Positions 26,974-28,510 of a stretch of DNA of 28,510 nt are shown piece by piece. Position numbers and translations under genes: made by a program. Under the pieces are notes generated by a model. It was not told the DNA's origin. It searched no databases and saw nothing but the letters and a program-made list of their open reading frames with translations. Source of the stretch: Ophiothrix spiculata (lineage: Eukaryota; Echinodermata; Ophiuroidea; Amphilepidida; Ophiotrichidae); the NCBI GenBank assembly GCA_000969725.1, contig JXSR01S017657.1; one strand, written 5' to 3'. The stretch's first letter is position 1, and each line of letters starts with the position of its first letter.

Positions 26974-27577
26974 CTTGTTAGGTTAGTCAACTCCTTTTTC
27001 TTTGGTCACTGGAGGCCAAGGTTAATAATTTTCTATCATTATTATTTTGACTTTTGACATTTGACAGCATCTTCATAAAATATCCAGCTTGTTTTATTAT
27101 TTTTTATAAATACTGAGAATTAGACAATTTTGAGAGTAGCAATTAATGATATTGATTTTTCCATTTTAAGCGTACATTTTTTTCCATCAAGCGTCAAAAC
27201 AAATTCGACAGCTTCAATTACATCTTACTTTCGTAAATACCATAGTTAATACTTTGCAGTTTTGTGCTATGTGTTTTAAGGGTTTCCTAATACAATAAAC
27301 AATAGGTTTACAAAACGAATTAGGGCGTTTAGAGTGTTACATTGTGTACACAAAAAATACACTTTAAAATTGTTACTATCTCTTTGATTTTACTCAAAAG
27401 TAATGCAGTGTTACTATTTTTTTTTTGAAAAGCAGGAATGTTTATACATGTTGTCTTTCACATGTGTCACAGTTGTGTACATTTTTTGAGGGGGAGGACA
27501 CCTAACATTTGAACACAAATTTTAAAATAGACACACTCTGAATTTTTTCCTTAATGAGATTTACATATTTAGACACT
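26974..27577. other. AT-rich intergenic sequence, nothing recognised
   Basis: No ORF of note, no dyad and no splice context. It has a T run near 27418-27426. Confidence 0.45.
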
Positions 27578-27785
27578 TACACTCTTAAAAAGACCGGATC
27601 AAAATTGAGCTTACCCTTTTTCCAGATCACTTTTTTTTTGATCGACTTCAGATCAAACACACTCTTTTTTGATCCAAAACGGATCAAATTTGACTAGAAT
27701 CTAGATCAAAATTGATCCAGAAAGAGGGTAAGCTCATATTTGATACAGAATCGGATCAATTTGATCCTGGCTTTTTAAGAGTGTA
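27578..27785. mobile_element. MITE, about 208 bp, TACACTCTTAAAAAG termini
   Basis: TACACTCTTAAAAAG (27578-27592) is perfectly inverted at 27771-27785. A second inner dyad pairs GAGCTTACCCTTTTTCCAGA with GATCCAGAAAGAGGGTAAGC then TC. GATCAAA/TTTGATC words fill the interior. If TA is counted as a target duplication, the element itself starts CACTCTT. Confidence 0.85.
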
Positions 27786-28510
27786 CTATTCCCGGGACTG
27801 TATTGTAGTAAATAAATTTAGTTAATGCAAATTTAAGTTGCATGCAAATAAAAGTTATATCATATTGAAACACATCATTTTAAAGATTGTTTTCTGTTTT
27901 ATTTACCTTTGTTTATCTGAAGCTTGCTACTCTAATCAGTTTTAAAGTTACAAATAAAAGTTGAAATAAAACATACATATGGTATACTTGTTGTTTGCAA
28001 TAAATATTGAATTTAAAGTCCGTACATTTAAACATTACAGATATCAGCTTAATAGGCAGACTTCCCACGCTGAAAAATCTATTCAGAAATACACATGAGA
28101 GAGATACTTTTCGTTACCAAAATTTATTGGAGAAATATACATAAAAAACAATTCCATTTATCCCCAATGTTAAAAGTGTCGGGTTTTAATGAAATCTGCG
28201 CTGAAATTACTGGCGGCTTTTCAAAATTGACCCTACGAATTCTGCAACTTTAACACACGTACTCGTGACAAAGGCATTTTTATCGGTAAATTCATGCGCG
28301 ATTTCTGTTGCTTTTTGATGCTAAAAAGTGGCGATAATATCACCAAAAGTTCCGTTGATATGTTTTTAACATAATTCTATTGGTAAAATGTCTTCATTTG
28401 AAATTCTAATAAGTCATTTACATGGAAAATAATCATAGTATCAAACCAAGACACTACGAGTAGAAAATGCATCTAGACACTAGTCTCCAACGCATGTGCT
28501 GCCACATCGC
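27786..28510. other. AT-rich intergenic sequence to window end
   Basis: No ORF above the reporting size, no TIR and no RNA gene seen. The 28180-28340 part is somewhat GC-richer, but no exon could be defined. Confidence 0.4.

Overview
This is animal nuclear DNA, most likely from a marine invertebrate (echinoderm, hemichordate, mollusc and similar are all possible; the sequence does not decide). It is AT-rich and gene-poor. It has spliceosomal GT-AG introns, a CR1/L2/Jockey-like LINE fossil in each orientation, tRNA-derived sequence, one scaffold gap of N, and many short non-autonomous DNA transposons (MITEs, fold-back elements), several of them nested. There is no bacterial-type gene organisation. 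Most long ORFs are chance reading frames in repeats.

The one gene I can support lies on the minus strand, from about 15.6 kb down to at least 6.75 kb, possibly to 5.5 kb. It has a non-coding first exon (about 15625-15551) with a TATA-like box and a consensus donor. Next come a signal-peptide exon (coding 13978-13909), a six-cysteine exon (9189-9094) and a canonical ShK/ShKT-type six-cysteine exon (6857-6747). All inner junctions are GT-AG and all join in phase 1, so each cysteine module sits on a symmetric 1-1 exon. A small terminal exon with stop and AATAAA at 5560-5503 is possible but unproven. The product would be a secreted protein of about 99 residues with two small disulfide-rich modules. 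Its function is unknown; ShKT modules are common in ordinary secreted animal proteins as well as in toxins.

Layout. 0-1.3 kb: MITE remnants, including a 587-bp TIR element with a second copy at 26.4-26.8 kb. 1.86 kb: tRNA-like sequence with a Pol III terminator. 3.5-4.5 kb: an orphan TATA/initiator/donor signal and two MITEs. 5.5-15.6 kb: the ShK-type gene, whose introns hold a tRNA-like remnant, a 208-bp MITE, GGGCCC-ended and CCCTAG-ended elements, a 2.4-kb fold-back array of about 190-bp repeats, and the two LINE fossils. 15.7-20.6 kb: an 883-bp inverted repeat, a 2.2-kb TIR element enclosing another TIR element and the gap, and a three-level nest of elements with a near-perfect 159-nt hairpin at its core. 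20.6-28.5 kb: a decayed tandem array related to the fold-back array, several clean MITEs, a possible isolated coding exon at 25.4-25.6 kb, and otherwise featureless AT-rich DNA.

Coordinates come from reading by eye. Repeat edges may be off by several bases, and no alignment or database search was done.
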